Notes under the pieces: model-generated
What the model was told of the DNA's origin: nothing
Database searches by the model: none
The model's input: only the letters and a program-made list of their open reading frames with translations
NCBI RefSeq assembly: GCF_900447045.1
Contig: NZ_UAWH01000014.1
Coordinates: 556,501-620,500, forward strand
Source: Clostridium paraputrificum
GTDB taxonomy: Bacteria; Bacillota; Clostridia; Clostridiales; Clostridiaceae
Direction: 5' to 3'
DNA: 64,000 nucleotides
Shown: positions 49,682 to 57,582 of the stretch, piece by piece
Layout: every line of letters begins with the position of its first letter
How positions within the stretch are numbered: the first letter of the stretch is position 1
Position numbers and translations under genes: made by a program

Positions 49682-49870
49682 ATGGATAGAGAATCAATAA
49701 TGGCTATGGACCCTAATATTTTATTAAGTGTTATAAATATGAAGCTTAGAGATACTTTTTCTTCATTAGAAGGATTATGTGAAGATATGGATGTTTCAGA
49801 AAAAGAAATTTGCGAAAAATTAAATGCTATTGGATGTACTTATATAAGAGAAATAAATCAATTTAGATAA
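49682..49870 (+). CDS. DUF4250 small protein
   Basis: 62 residues (MDRESIMAMDPNILLSVINM and on to the C-terminal TYIREINQFR), matching the DUF4250 family of short clostridial proteins. The pattern MDPN at the start and an acidic helix (CEDMDVSEKEICEKL) that looks like a small helix-turn-helix are visible. No function is known. Ribosome site AAGGTGA is 5 bases before the ATG. It lies 66 bases after the MATE gene and may be co-transcribed. Confidence 0.8.
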   Translation: MDRESIMAMDPNILLSVINMKLRDTFSSLEGLCEDMDVSEKEICEKLNAIGCTYIREINQFR

Positions 49871-49961
49871 AAATATTTAAAAATTTCAAACTATAGTATA
49901 TAGGCAAGTCTATGGGTTATAATACTAATATAGGTAAAATTTATGTTTGGAGGGTCGTCGT

Positions 49962-50075
49962 ATGAATATGAAAAAAACAGGGAAGGTTTTAGTACTTTTA
50001 GGAGCATCAGCAGCTTTAATAGCGTCATTAGTCAATGATAAAAAAACTAAAGCACAAGGAGAAAACAATAATTAG
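49962..50075 (+). CDS. Small single-span membrane peptide
   Basis: 37 residues, MNMKKTGKVLVLLGASAALI then ASLVNDKKTKAQGENNN. It is a basic start, one hydrophobic segment of about 17 residues and a polar tail. Strong ribosome site GGAGG is 8 bases before ATG 49962. No cysteine, so not a lipoprotein. It could be a tiny membrane protein or a short exported peptide. I do not recognise it. It precedes the Trp T-box but has its own leader. Confidence 0.6.
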   Translation: MNMKKTGKVLVLLGASAALIASLVNDKKTKAQGENNN

Positions 50076-50156
50076 GTTACAGAAAAAATAAAAGGTTATA
50101 TTATAAGTTCTAATATTACAGGAAGTAAAAAAATAGTAAAATTTAAGTGTAATATA

Positions 50157-50185
50157 TTGACAAAAATAGAAAAGATGCATATTAT
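50157..50185 (+). promoter_or_regulatory. Promoter of the T-box/trpP transcript
   Basis: TTGACA at 50157-50162 and TATTAT at 50180-50185 with a 17-base spacer, directly ahead of the T-box leader. Confidence 0.7.
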
Positions 50186-50191
50186 AATATT

Positions 50192-50450
50192 AAGATAAAT
50201 CCTTTGAAGAGGGATAGTAACCAGGTGCAAGGTTAAAGAGAGCTGATGATGGTGGAATATCGGTACTGTAGCTAATGGTGAATGGGCCTTTGAGGAGCAA
50301 GATGAAATCTTTGGAGAGAGTAGTTAAGCCGTGGGTTGCACGTTACAGCAAATAGAGTATATTAGTACTTGAAAGTAGAGAGGTGTTATACACAATTTAG
50401 GTGGTACCGCGGAACATATCCGTCCTATTAATTTAGGACGGTTTTTTTAT
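50192..50450 (+). promoter_or_regulatory. T-box riboswitch, tryptophan specifier
   Basis: A full-length T-box leader. GATAGTAA in stem I (near 50212-50219), TGG at 50283-50285 in the GAATGGGCC specifier context, the T-box GGTGGTACCGCGG at 50400-50412, and the terminator CCGTCC...GGACGG at 50420-50441 with seven T. Uncharged tRNA-Trp would pair with TGG and the UGGN bulge and allow read-through. The Trp specifier fits the TrpP gene downstream. Confidence 0.93.
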
Positions 50451-50542
50451 TTTATTTAATAAGTTTGGGGCGTGATTAATATGTTATGAAATGAAGAGTG
50501 GAAACCAGGATAAGAAATATTTAAAATTAGGGGGAATTTAAA

Positions 50543-51055
50543 ATGGATACAAAGAAAATGGTATTAAACGCAATTTTAATTGCAATAGGAGTAATATTAC
50601 ATGCAATAAGTCCATCCTTTGGGTTACCAGCTCAACCGGATTTTGCACTAGCAATGCTTTTTATAATAATGTTAATTAATAGAGATTATAAAACAACTAT
50701 ATTTGCAGGTATAATAATAGGTATATTTACTGCATTAACAACTAAATCACCAGGTGGGCAATTACCTAATATTATAGATAAGGTTATAACTTGTAATGTA
50801 ATGTATTTATTAATGCTTCCATTAAGGGAAAAAGTAAGCAATAATATTCAAGGGATAATATTATTTGTTTTTGGAACATTATTAAGTGGGACTGTATTTT
50901 TAACCTCTTTAGCACTTATATCGGGGGTGGAAGGAGCTATATTAACAACTATATTTGCAGTAGTAGTTCCTACAGCGGTGGTAAATGTTATTGCAGGAAT
51001 GATTATATATAAGATAGTCGAACAAGCTATGAGAATTACTAAATATAATATATAG
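50543..51055 (+). CDS. trpP: Tryptophan transporter, TrpP family
   Basis: 170 residues with five membrane spans. KMVLNAILIAIGVILHAISP at the N-terminus, KSPGGQLPNIIDKVIT near 72 and NVIAGMIIYKIVEQAMRI at the end match the TrpP (YhaG) family of the S-component-like fold. A Trp-specific T-box controls it, so it is made when charged tRNA-Trp is short. Ribosome site GGGGGAAT. Single-gene unit ending in a strong hairpin. Confidence 0.9.
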   Translation: MDTKKMVLNAILIAIGVILHAISPSFGLPAQPDFALAMLFIIMLINRDYKTTIFAGIIIGIFTALTTKSPGGQLPNIIDKVITCNVMYLLMLPLREKVSNNIQGIILFVFGTLLSGTVFLTSLALISGVEGAILTTIFAVVVPTAVVNVIAGMIIYKIVEQAMRITKYNI

Positions 51056-51081
51056 ATAATTCTAACGTTTCATGTTAATTG

Positions 51082-51114
51082 GAAAAAACCTAGAAGTTAT
51101 TCTAGGTTTTTTCT
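51082..51114. terminator. Bidirectional terminator between trpP and the deacetylase gene
   Basis: AAAAAACCTAGA pairs with TCTAGGTTTTTT around AGTTAT; usable in both directions by convergent genes. Confidence 0.9.
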
Positions 51115-51115
51115 A

Positions 51116-51820
51116 TTAATGTTTCATAAAATGAAACATTTCATCAGTATCGCTTGATATTGCTTTAAATGTATATCCCTTATCTTTATAGTATTTGATT
51201 ACCTCAGGTAAAGCTTTTGCGGAGTTTTTATTCATGTAGCCACAATGCATAAGTAAAATTATATTATTTTTATCACTTTTTGCATGTTTTATATAAGTAC
51301 TTGGGCTAGCGTTGTGGTTGGCACCATCAGTACTATCTACATTCCAGTCATAAATCTTCAAGTTGTTTTCATGTAATGAGTCAACAAGTGTTTTCTTTAA
51401 ATGATAAGAATTGTTATTGCAACCAAAAGGAAATCTTAATATAGAAGGACTAATACCACATGCATCATTTATGGTTTTTTGACACTCTAGCATTTCTTTT
51501 AAAAACTCTTTATCTGAAGAATATAGTTTTGATTTATTATGGGACATACTATGTAGTCCAATTGAATGTCCTTCATCAACCATACGTTTAATGAGTTTTT
51601 CTTGTCCTTTTATTTGATCACCAATTAAAAAGAAGGTAGCAGGAACTTCTTCTCTTTTTAATATGTCTAGTACCTCAGTGGTTACTTTGCCACCAGGCCC
51701 ATCATCAAAAGTAATATAAATTACCTTTTCTTCTTCAGCCATTGTATAAACTGAAAAAAAGCTTAATGTAAAAATAAAAACACATATAAAAGCTAGAAAA
51801 GAATATTTGTTTTTTTTCAT
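51116..51820 (-). CDS. Secreted polysaccharide deacetylase
   Basis: 234 residues from ATG 51820 (the GAGGGTG site lies 7 bases upstream; GTG 51829 overlaps it). Signal peptide about 1-25. NodB domain with ITFDDGPG (catalytic and metal Asp), HSMSH (metal His pair), RFPFG near 125, DWNVDSTDG and the last motif ILLMHCG. It removes N-acetyl groups from a surface polysaccharide, probably peptidoglycan or a related glycan; PdaA-like acting in spore cortex is one option. One-gene unit on the minus strand. Confidence 0.9.
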   Translation of the reverse strand: MKKNKYSFLAFICVFIFTLSFFSVYTMAEEEKVIYITFDDGPGGKVTTEVLDILKREEVPATFFLIGDQIKGQEKLIKRMVDEGHSIGLHSMSHNKSKLYSSDKEFLKEMLECQKTINDACGISPSILRFPFGCNNNSYHLKKTLVDSLHENNLKIYDWNVDSTDGANHNASPSTYIKHAKSDKNNIILLMHCGYMNKNSAKALPEVIKYYKDKGYTFKAISSDTDEMFHFMKH

Positions 51821-51906
51821 ATGTATCACCCTCTATAAATATTTATTACTTAGTATGTTCCTGTATAAAAAAAATATCCCTTAAAGAAAAGTGTAATATT
51901 TTGTTA

Positions 51907-51935
51907 TTGAATTACTTAGATTGCTATGCTATACT
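51907..51935 (+). promoter_or_regulatory. Promoter of uraA
   Basis: TTGAAT at 51907-51912 and TATACT at 51930-51935, 17-base spacer, with TGC directly before the -10 (extended -10 element). Confidence 0.75.
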
Positions 51936-51959
51936 TATAGAAGTTTAAATAAAAAATTA

Positions 51960-52058
51960 AAATTCTTTAAAGTGGTCCAGAGAGGCTAGTAAGAAGAAAG
52001 ATTTACGGTTATATAGACAAATTATAGCTTCTTACTGCCATGTAAGAAGTTTTTTTAT
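51960..52058 (+). promoter_or_regulatory. PyrR transcription attenuator of uraA
   Basis: PyrR-binding loop GGTCCAGAGAGGCT at 51974-51987 in a hairpin with TTCTT 51963-51967 and AAGAA 51991-51995. AGTAAGAAG (51988-51996) is the exact complement of CTTCTTACT (52028-52036), forming the antiterminator. CTTCTTAC (52028-52035) with GTAAGAAG (52042-52049) and a T run forms the terminator. UMP-bound PyrR would favour termination. Confidence 0.92.
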
Positions 52059-52068
52059 TTTATTAAAA

Positions 52069-52137
52069 CCTTTTAATTCAAGTCCAGAGAGACTGAAAAA
52101 GGGAGAAAGTAATTTCTCCTTATAAATATTAAGGAGG
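52069..52137 (+). promoter_or_regulatory. Second PyrR-binding hairpin with ribosome-site switch
   Basis: A second loop AGTCCAGAGAGACT (52081-52094) sits in a hairpin with CCTTTT 52069-52074 and AAAAGG 52097-52102. Downstream, bases 52100-52108 can pair with 52113-52121 (nine pairs). The right arm of that stem, CTCCTT 52116-52121, can instead pair with AAGGAG 52131-52136, the ribosome site of uraA. Binding of PyrR would take bases 52100-52102 from the first stem. This suggests translational control; it has not been shown. Confidence 0.6.
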
Positions 52138-52144
52138 TAAAAAG

Positions 52145-53419
52145 ATGTCAGAAATGATACTTTCAGCAATTGAAAAATCAAAAAGTAGAACTTTAAAGGA
52201 AAAGGTAATGAGATGCATTTTGGCATTACAACATTTGGTTGCAATGTTTGGAGCAACTGTATTAGTACCATTTTTAACTGGCTTAGACCCATCAGTAGCT
52301 CTATTTACAGCAGGATGTGGAACATTAATATTTCACTTATGTACTAAGGGAAAGGTTCCAGTATTCTTAGGATCATCTTTTGCATTTATACCAGTAATTA
52401 TAGCAGTTAGAGATGCATATGGTGATTTAAGTTATGCACAAGGTGGTATGTTTGTAGCAGGACTTATATATATAATAGTATCTTTAATAATAAAAAAGGT
52501 TGGAGTTGGAAAAATAAAAGCAATATTACCAGCACAAGTTGTTGGGCCAATGATTATGGTAATTGGATTAAATCTTATACCAACAGCTATAGATATGGCA
52601 TCAAATAACTGGACATTAGCAATTATAACATTAGGTGTTACTTTAATAATAAAATTCTTTGGAAGAGGATTTACAAAACAGATTGCAATATTATGTGGTG
52701 TAGCAGTTGGATATATAGTAGCTTTAATAATGGGAGAAGTTCAAACAGCTGAAATAGCAAGCGCAGCAGTACTATCCGTACCATCATTTACTTTACCAAA
52801 GTTTGATATTGGAGCAATAATGATTATAGCACCAGTAGTACTTGCAGTATTTATGGAACATATAGGTGATATTACTACTAATGGACAAGTTGTAGGTAAA
52901 AACTTTATAGAAGATCCAGGTTTAAATAGAACATTACTTGGAGATGGATTAGCAACTATAGCAGCTTCACTTTTTGGTGGACCAGCTAATACAACTTATG
53001 GTGAAAATACAGGGGTTTTAGCAGTAACTAAGAACTATGATCCATCTATTCTTAGAATAACAGCAGTATTTGCAATAGGATTAGCTTTTATAGCTAAGTT
53101 TGGAGCTGCAATAAGAACTGTACCACAAGCTGTTATGGGTGGAATAAGTTTAATGTTATTTACAATGATTGCAATAGTAGGACCTAAGACTATAAAGAGT
53201 GAAAAAGTTAAATTTTCATGGAATAACATAATAGTTATGGTTGTTATATTATTCTTAGGATTAGGAGCTTCATATGTAGAAACTAAATATAATATAATTT
53301 TAGGAATTAAAATTACTGAACAAGTAGCTATTACAGGGTTAAGCTTTGCAGCATTAGTTGGTGTAATATTAAATTTAGTTTTAACATGGATAAGCAATTC
53401 GATAGGTAAAAATAGATAA
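52145..53419 (+). CDS. uraA: Uracil permease (NCS2 family)
   Basis: 424 residues with 14 membrane spans of the NCS2/UraA fold. LQHLVAMFGATVLVPFLTGL near 30-50, FLGSSFAFIPVI near 77, VFMEHIGDITTNGQVVGKNF near 236-255 with the binding Glu and the block NTTYGENTGVLAVTKNYDPS near 280-300 match UraA. It imports uracil with a proton. The leader carries two PyrR-type hairpins, which fits pyrimidine control. Ribosome site AAGGAGG lies in the hairpin switch. The gene ends at a terminator. Confidence 0.95.
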   Translation: MSEMILSAIEKSKSRTLKEKVMRCILALQHLVAMFGATVLVPFLTGLDPSVALFTAGCGTLIFHLCTKGKVPVFLGSSFAFIPVIIAVRDAYGDLSYAQGGMFVAGLIYIIVSLIIKKVGVGKIKAILPAQVVGPMIMVIGLNLIPTAIDMASNNWTLAIITLGVTLIIKFFGRGFTKQIAILCGVAVGYIVALIMGEVQTAEIASAAVLSVPSFTLPKFDIGAIMIIAPVVLAVFMEHIGDITTNGQVVGKNFIEDPGLNRTLLGDGLATIAASLFGGPANTTYGENTGVLAVTKNYDPSILRITAVFAIGLAFIAKFGAAIRTVPQAVMGGISLMLFTMIAIVGPKTIKSEKVKFSWNNIIVMVVILFLGLGASYVETKYNIILGIKITEQVAITGLSFAALVGVILNLVLTWISNSIGKNR

Positions 53420-53432
53420 TAGTTATGATAAT

Positions 53433-53475
53433 AAAGTCTTGAGATTAGTTAATAATTTCAAGACTTTTATTTTTG
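53433..53475 (+). terminator. Terminator of uraA
   Basis: AAAGTCTTGA pairs with TCAAGACTTT around 15 bases, followed by TATTTTTG. Confidence 0.85.
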
Positions 53476-53585
53476 ACAAATTACTATTTATTCTACCTGT
53501 ATATAACATAACTGTATATAAAATATAAAGGTTATGTGGTAAAATTTAATTATGGAATTAAAAGTGTAGTATTACGGAGGGCTTT

Positions 53586-55814
53586 ATGAGGGACTTAGAC
53601 AAAACTTTTAATATGCTTGCAGTAACAACTATTATAGTAGCTGTTATAGCTTTATATAAAGGAAATACAATTTTTAATCTTATATTTTTAGGAATATTGT
53701 GTTATCAGTTTGTGATTTATAGAAAAATTTATTTTCTTAAGTTATCTATAGAACATGGAAAATATGAAAAAGCATTAGGTGCCTTAAATGGAGCAGTATG
53801 GGAATGGTTTGATGACTATAATTTACTTTTTATATCTAGTAGATACAAAAAGGTATTTAAAACTGAAAATAATATTGATTCATTTGATAGGTTATATGAG
53901 TTTATAGATAATAGTTATAAAGAATATATAAAAAGCTTTTTTACAGAAATAATAGATAAAAAAATTGAGGATGAATTCATATTAGAATTTAAGACTGTAG
54001 ATATAGAGGGGCAACAACTATATATAGAATGTTCAGGAAAAGGAAAAATAAAAGATAATAAATATGAGTTAAATGGTATTTTTATTGATATAACAGAAAA
54101 GAAAAAGCAAGATGAATTACTAAGGATGAGTGAGAGAAATTATAGAAGGGCCTTAGAAGGTAGTCAAGATATAATGTTTTATTTAAAGGTTGATACAGGA
54201 GAATATATTATAAATGATAGAGAAGGTATATTGTTTAATAATAATGAAGATCAATGTAAAATCTCAAATGAGAGTTGGGTAAATTTTATTTTACCCAAGG
54301 ATAGATGGATTTATATACAAAAGTATGAAGAATTTTTGAGAGAAGAGAAAGAATATTTTTCAGTAGAGTTTAGGGTTGAAGGTAAAAAAGGCGAAACTCT
54401 ATGGATAAAACAAAAAGGGAAGAGAATATTAGAGGATGATGGATTATACATATATGGTTCTATTAGTAATATAACTGATAGAAAAGAAAAAGAAATGAAG
54501 ATATATTATATGAGTAACTATGATGAAGTTACTGGAATACCAAATAGAAGATATTTTATAGAGAAATCTAAAAAAATGCTAACTCAGGTTAAGAGAGAGG
54601 AAAAGGATTTTGCAATAGTTTTTTTAGATTTAGATAATTTTAAATATGTTAATGATACTTTTGGGCATGATGCAGGAGATAAGCTTTTAAATAGCTTTTG
54701 TAATACATTAAATAGTGTTATTAATGAAAAATGTTTATTAGCAAGATTTGGTGGAGATGAATTTATAATAGCAATAGGGGATGTAGAAGCAAAAGAAGAA
54801 GTAGTAAAATTACTAAAAGATATATTAGATACATTTAATAGACCACTTAAAGTGTCAGGTAAAGAAATATATTGTACAGTAAGTATAGGAGTTAGTTTTT
54901 ACAGAACTGATGGGGAAACTGTACAAGCATTATTAAAGAAAGCTGATATTGCAATGTATAAAGCAAAAGCTAATGGAAAAAATAGATTTTGCGTATTTAA
55001 TAAGGAAGTTTCAGATGAAATTAACAGGGAATTAGCTGTAAAACGTTGTTTAAGAAGTGCCTTAGATAATGGTGAAATATATTTTGATTTACAACCTAAG
55101 TATTGGTGCAAATCTAAGAAGATAGAAGGATTTGAATGTTTAGCACGATGGAAAAGTAGTGAACTAGGTTATGTGTATCCAGATGAGTTTATACGTGCAT
55201 CAGAAAGTTCAGGAGCTATAATTAATATAGGTAAATATCTTATAGATAATGCATTTAAAAAATGTAAATATTTAACTAGTATTATAGATGATAAATTTAA
55301 AGTGGCAATAAATCTTTCACAAGTACAAATACGAGATGTTGAACTTTTAGAATATATAAAGGAAAAGATTGATGAGTATGATATAGACCCTGCAAACATT
55401 GAATTTGAAGTTACTGAAAGTGTTATAATGAAATCAGCAGAGCGCAATATAGAAATGTTAAGAAAGATAAAAGATTTAGGCGTAACTATAGCTTTGGATG
55501 ACTTTGGTACAGGATATTCATCTTTAAATTATTTAAAAAGGTTACCTATAGATAAAGTAAAAATAGATAAAAGCTTTGTATCAGATATAGGAATCGACTT
55601 AAAAAGTGAATTTATTATTGAAAAAGTTATTGAATTAGCACATATGCTTAATCTAGAAGTTGTTGCAGAGGGTGTAGAAACTAAAAATCAACTTAATTAT
55701 TTAGAAAAAATTGGTTGTGATATAATTCAAGGATATTATTTTAGTAAGCCTTTAGGATTTGACAAAATAGTTAAAAGCTTTACAGAGGATAAGACACTAG
55801 TATTTGACAGGTAA
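53586..55814 (+). CDS. PAS-GGDEF-EAL cyclic-di-GMP enzyme
   Basis: 742 residues: one or two N-terminal membrane spans (about 10-45), two PAS-type domains (about 60-165 and 180-300), a GGDEF domain (about 310-475) with intact RFGGDEF near 390, and an EAL domain (about 485-735). The EAL signature is ECLARW, then NLSQVQIRD, EVTESV, ALDDFGTGYSSL, VKIDKSFV and VAEGVET, so metal and catalytic residues are kept. Both diguanylate cyclase and phosphodiesterase activity look possible. PAS domains suggest a sensed signal, perhaps redox or flavin. Monocistronic, with ribosome site CGGAGGGC. Confidence 0.9.
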   Translation: MRDLDKTFNMLAVTTIIVAVIALYKGNTIFNLIFLGILCYQFVIYRKIYFLKLSIEHGKYEKALGALNGAVWEWFDDYNLLFISSRYKKVFKTENNIDSFDRLYEFIDNSYKEYIKSFFTEIIDKKIEDEFILEFKTVDIEGQQLYIECSGKGKIKDNKYELNGIFIDITEKKKQDELLRMSERNYRRALEGSQDIMFYLKVDTGEYIINDREGILFNNNEDQCKISNESWVNFILPKDRWIYIQKYEEFLREEKEYFSVEFRVEGKKGETLWIKQKGKRILEDDGLYIYGSISNITDRKEKEMKIYYMSNYDEVTGIPNRRYFIEKSKKMLTQVKREEKDFAIVFLDLDNFKYVNDTFGHDAGDKLLNSFCNTLNSVINEKCLLARFGGDEFIIAIGDVEAKEEVVKLLKDILDTFNRPLKVSGKEIYCTVSIGVSFYRTDGETVQALLKKADIAMYKAKANGKNRFCVFNKEVSDEINRELAVKRCLRSALDNGEIYFDLQPKYWCKSKKIEGFECLARWKSSELGYVYPDEFIRASESSGAIINIGKYLIDNAFKKCKYLTSIIDDKFKVAINLSQVQIRDVELLEYIKEKIDEYDIDPANIEFEVTESVIMKSAERNIEMLRKIKDLGVTIALDDFGTGYSSLNYLKRLPIDKVKIDKSFVSDIGIDLKSEFIIEKVIELAHMLNLEVVAEGVETKNQLNYLEKIGCDIIQGYYFSKPLGFDKIVKSFTEDKTLVFDR

Positions 55815-55880
55815 AATAATCACATATCTCTTTAGTTTCTCATATTTTATTAATATAAGAAAACTAAGGAGGTTTTTTTT

Positions 55881-56702
55881 GTGAGCGAAGAAAAGGGGAA
55901 AAGAGTTTATTGTACTAACATGAAAGATGATGATCCTATTATAGAGAGGTTTATGAAGGAGTATTTACAGGAAAAGGCCGAAGCAAAACAAGAAGGGAAA
56001 ACTGAAGATATAGTAGTAAATTTTGATATATCATATCCAGATGGCAGATGTGAAACACATACTTGTGGGTCAGAAAGCTATATTTTTGGAGAAAATGATG
56101 ATAGTTGTATTAATAGCAAGATAGAAGCAGAAGAGATGAAATGTTATTATAGTGATGCAGACATAAATGTTACAGAAAAGGAATTTGATAATGCAGAAGA
56201 TAATCATATTTGCAATGAATGCAAGGAGGAAGAATATGTAAATGAAGAGCCGTATGACGTAAATACCAGTGATTATTATGAACATTATGAAAGGCAAAAA
56301 TGGCTAAACTGCGAAGACGAGTGGAATGAAAATAATAATTGTGGATGTGCAGTAAAGGATAAGAAAGATAAATGCAGAAAAGAAGTAAAGGGCGTTATAA
56401 CAGTAATTTCAGCTTTGCATAGTAAAGAAGGAACAAAAATAAAGGGCGTAAAAGTTAATCTTTATAAACTTAATGGAGTATGCCCCAAATTAGTAGATTC
56501 AAATGTTACTGATTGTGATGGTAAAGTTGTATTTTGCAATGTTCCTGAGGGAGCATATAGGGTTATAGAATTAATTGATAAGAGATACTTTGAAAAACCT
56601 CAATATATAAATTGGAATGAGGTTACTATTGATGAATGTACAACAGAAAGTTGTATTTATGTAATTAATAAGATTAAGAATAAAAGACAATGTAGAAGAT
56701 AA
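55881..56702 (+). CDS. Cysteine-rich protein with C-terminal Cna-B/prealbumin-like domain
   Basis: 273 residues, no signal peptide or membrane span. The N-terminal two thirds is acidic and holds about a dozen cysteines (CETHTCGSES, CNECKEEE, NNNCGCAVKDKKDKC). From about 170, VKGVITVISALHSKEGTKIK, VKVNLYKLNG, TDCDGKVVFCNVPEGAYRV and on is a Cna-B/SpaA-like beta domain. GTG 55881 is the start after AAGGAGG with eight T as spacer. The cysteine content and lack of export signal suggest a spore-coat or exosporium protein, but no spore promoter can be claimed. Function unknown. Confidence 0.65.
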   Translation: MSEEKGKRVYCTNMKDDDPIIERFMKEYLQEKAEAKQEGKTEDIVVNFDISYPDGRCETHTCGSESYIFGENDDSCINSKIEAEEMKCYYSDADINVTEKEFDNAEDNHICNECKEEEYVNEEPYDVNTSDYYEHYERQKWLNCEDEWNENNNCGCAVKDKKDKCRKEVKGVITVISALHSKEGTKIKGVKVNLYKLNGVCPKLVDSNVTDCDGKVVFCNVPEGAYRVIELIDKRYFEKPQYINWNEVTIDECTTESCIYVINKIKNKRQCRR

Positions 56703-56726
56703 TTAATTCATAAATGAAAAAGATAT

Positions 56727-56790
56727 GGAGTATATTTATTTTCCTTGTTCCATCGCTGCGCTTTAAGTCACATCAAAATAAATATCCACC
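56727..56790 (-). repeat. Dispersed repeat with inverted ends, copy A
   Basis: GGAGTATATTTATTTT (56727-56742) is the reverse complement of AAAATAAATATCCACC (56775-56790) at 14 of 16 positions, enclosing TTGTTCCATCGCTGCGCTTT and more. The reverse complement matches 46581-46634. Lying between genes, it looks like a small mobile or palindromic repeat unit. Confidence 0.55.
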
Positions 56791-56871
56791 TCACTGGTAC
56801 TAAAGGTAGGGAAATTATAAAATTATTATCCTTGATTTATATCTAATTAAAATTTTATACTTTCCTCGTAT

Positions 56872-56907
56872 AAAAAAGGCTTTAGAGAATAGGCCTTTTT
56901 TATTTTG
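56872..56907 (+). terminator. Hairpin upstream of dut
   Basis: AAAAAAGGC pairs with GCCTTTTTT around TTTAGAGAATAG. Probably the terminator of the cysteine-rich gene. Confidence 0.75.
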
Positions 56908-56978
56908 TAGAAATATATGTCTATTATTGTTATAATGGTAGTAAAATAGTCTAAAGAGTAAGGAATGAAAGAGAAATT

Positions 56979-57443
56979 ATGAAAATAAGAATAAAGTATT
57001 TTGAAGAGGCAACTAAGTTAAAAAAAATAGCAAAAGGTAACTGGATTGATGTGTACGCTAATAAGGATGTATTCGTAAAAGTTAATGAAAGAGCTATGAT
57101 TCCATTAGGGTTTGCATTAGAATTACCAAGAGGGTGGGAAGCACATCTTGCTCCAAGAAGTTCAACATTTAAAACTTGGGGAATAATTCAAACTAATTCA
57201 GTAGGGGTAGTTGATGATACATATATAGGTGATAATGATCAATGGCACATGCCTGTTTATTGTTTAGAAGGAAAAAATATAGAGCTTATAGATGGAGTAG
57301 AAGTAAAGGGTACTTGGATAAGAAAAGGGGATAAAATAGCACAGTTTAGAATAATGGAAGTAATGCCTGAGATAGAGTTTGATGAAGTAGAGTCCTTTGG
57401 AAATTCTGATCGTGGCGGATTTGGAAGTACAGGATCTAAGTAA
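56979..57443 (+). CDS. dut: dUTP diphosphatase
   Basis: 154 residues of the trimeric dUTPase fold with its motifs in order: IPLGFALELPRGWEAHLAPRSS (motif 2, APRSS), TNSVGVVDDTYIGDNDQW (motif 3 with uracil-binding residues and the catalytic Asp), KGDKIAQFRI (motif 4) and the C-terminal RGGFGSTG (motif 5, phosphate cover). It turns dUTP into dUMP and pyrophosphate, keeping uracil out of DNA. Single gene with a ribosome site AAAGAG. A long insert between motifs 3 and 4 (GDNDQWHMPVYCLEGKNIEL) is usual in Clostridium. Confidence 0.93.
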   Translation: MKIRIKYFEEATKLKKIAKGNWIDVYANKDVFVKVNERAMIPLGFALELPRGWEAHLAPRSSTFKTWGIIQTNSVGVVDDTYIGDNDQWHMPVYCLEGKNIELIDGVEVKGTWIRKGDKIAQFRIMEVMPEIEFDEVESFGNSDRGGFGSTGSK

Positions 57444-57488
57444 TTATAATAAAGATAAATAGGATAAGATAGATAATAAGTTTGAGGA

Positions 57489-57556
57489 CAAAACTCTGCA
57501 TTTGCAGAGTTTTTTATATTAAAAGAGAAATTGCAGTAGGCAATTTCTCTTTTAAT
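57489..57556. terminator. Pair of terminators between dut and the ABC-F gene
   Basis: AAACTCTGCA with TGCAGAGTTT and a T run ends dut (57490-57516). A second hairpin, AAAAGAGAAATTGC with GCAATTTCTCTTTT (57521-57554), suits the convergent minus-strand ABC-F gene as well. Confidence 0.88.
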
Positions 57557-57582
57557 CTTTATTATCTATATTATCTTTTTTA

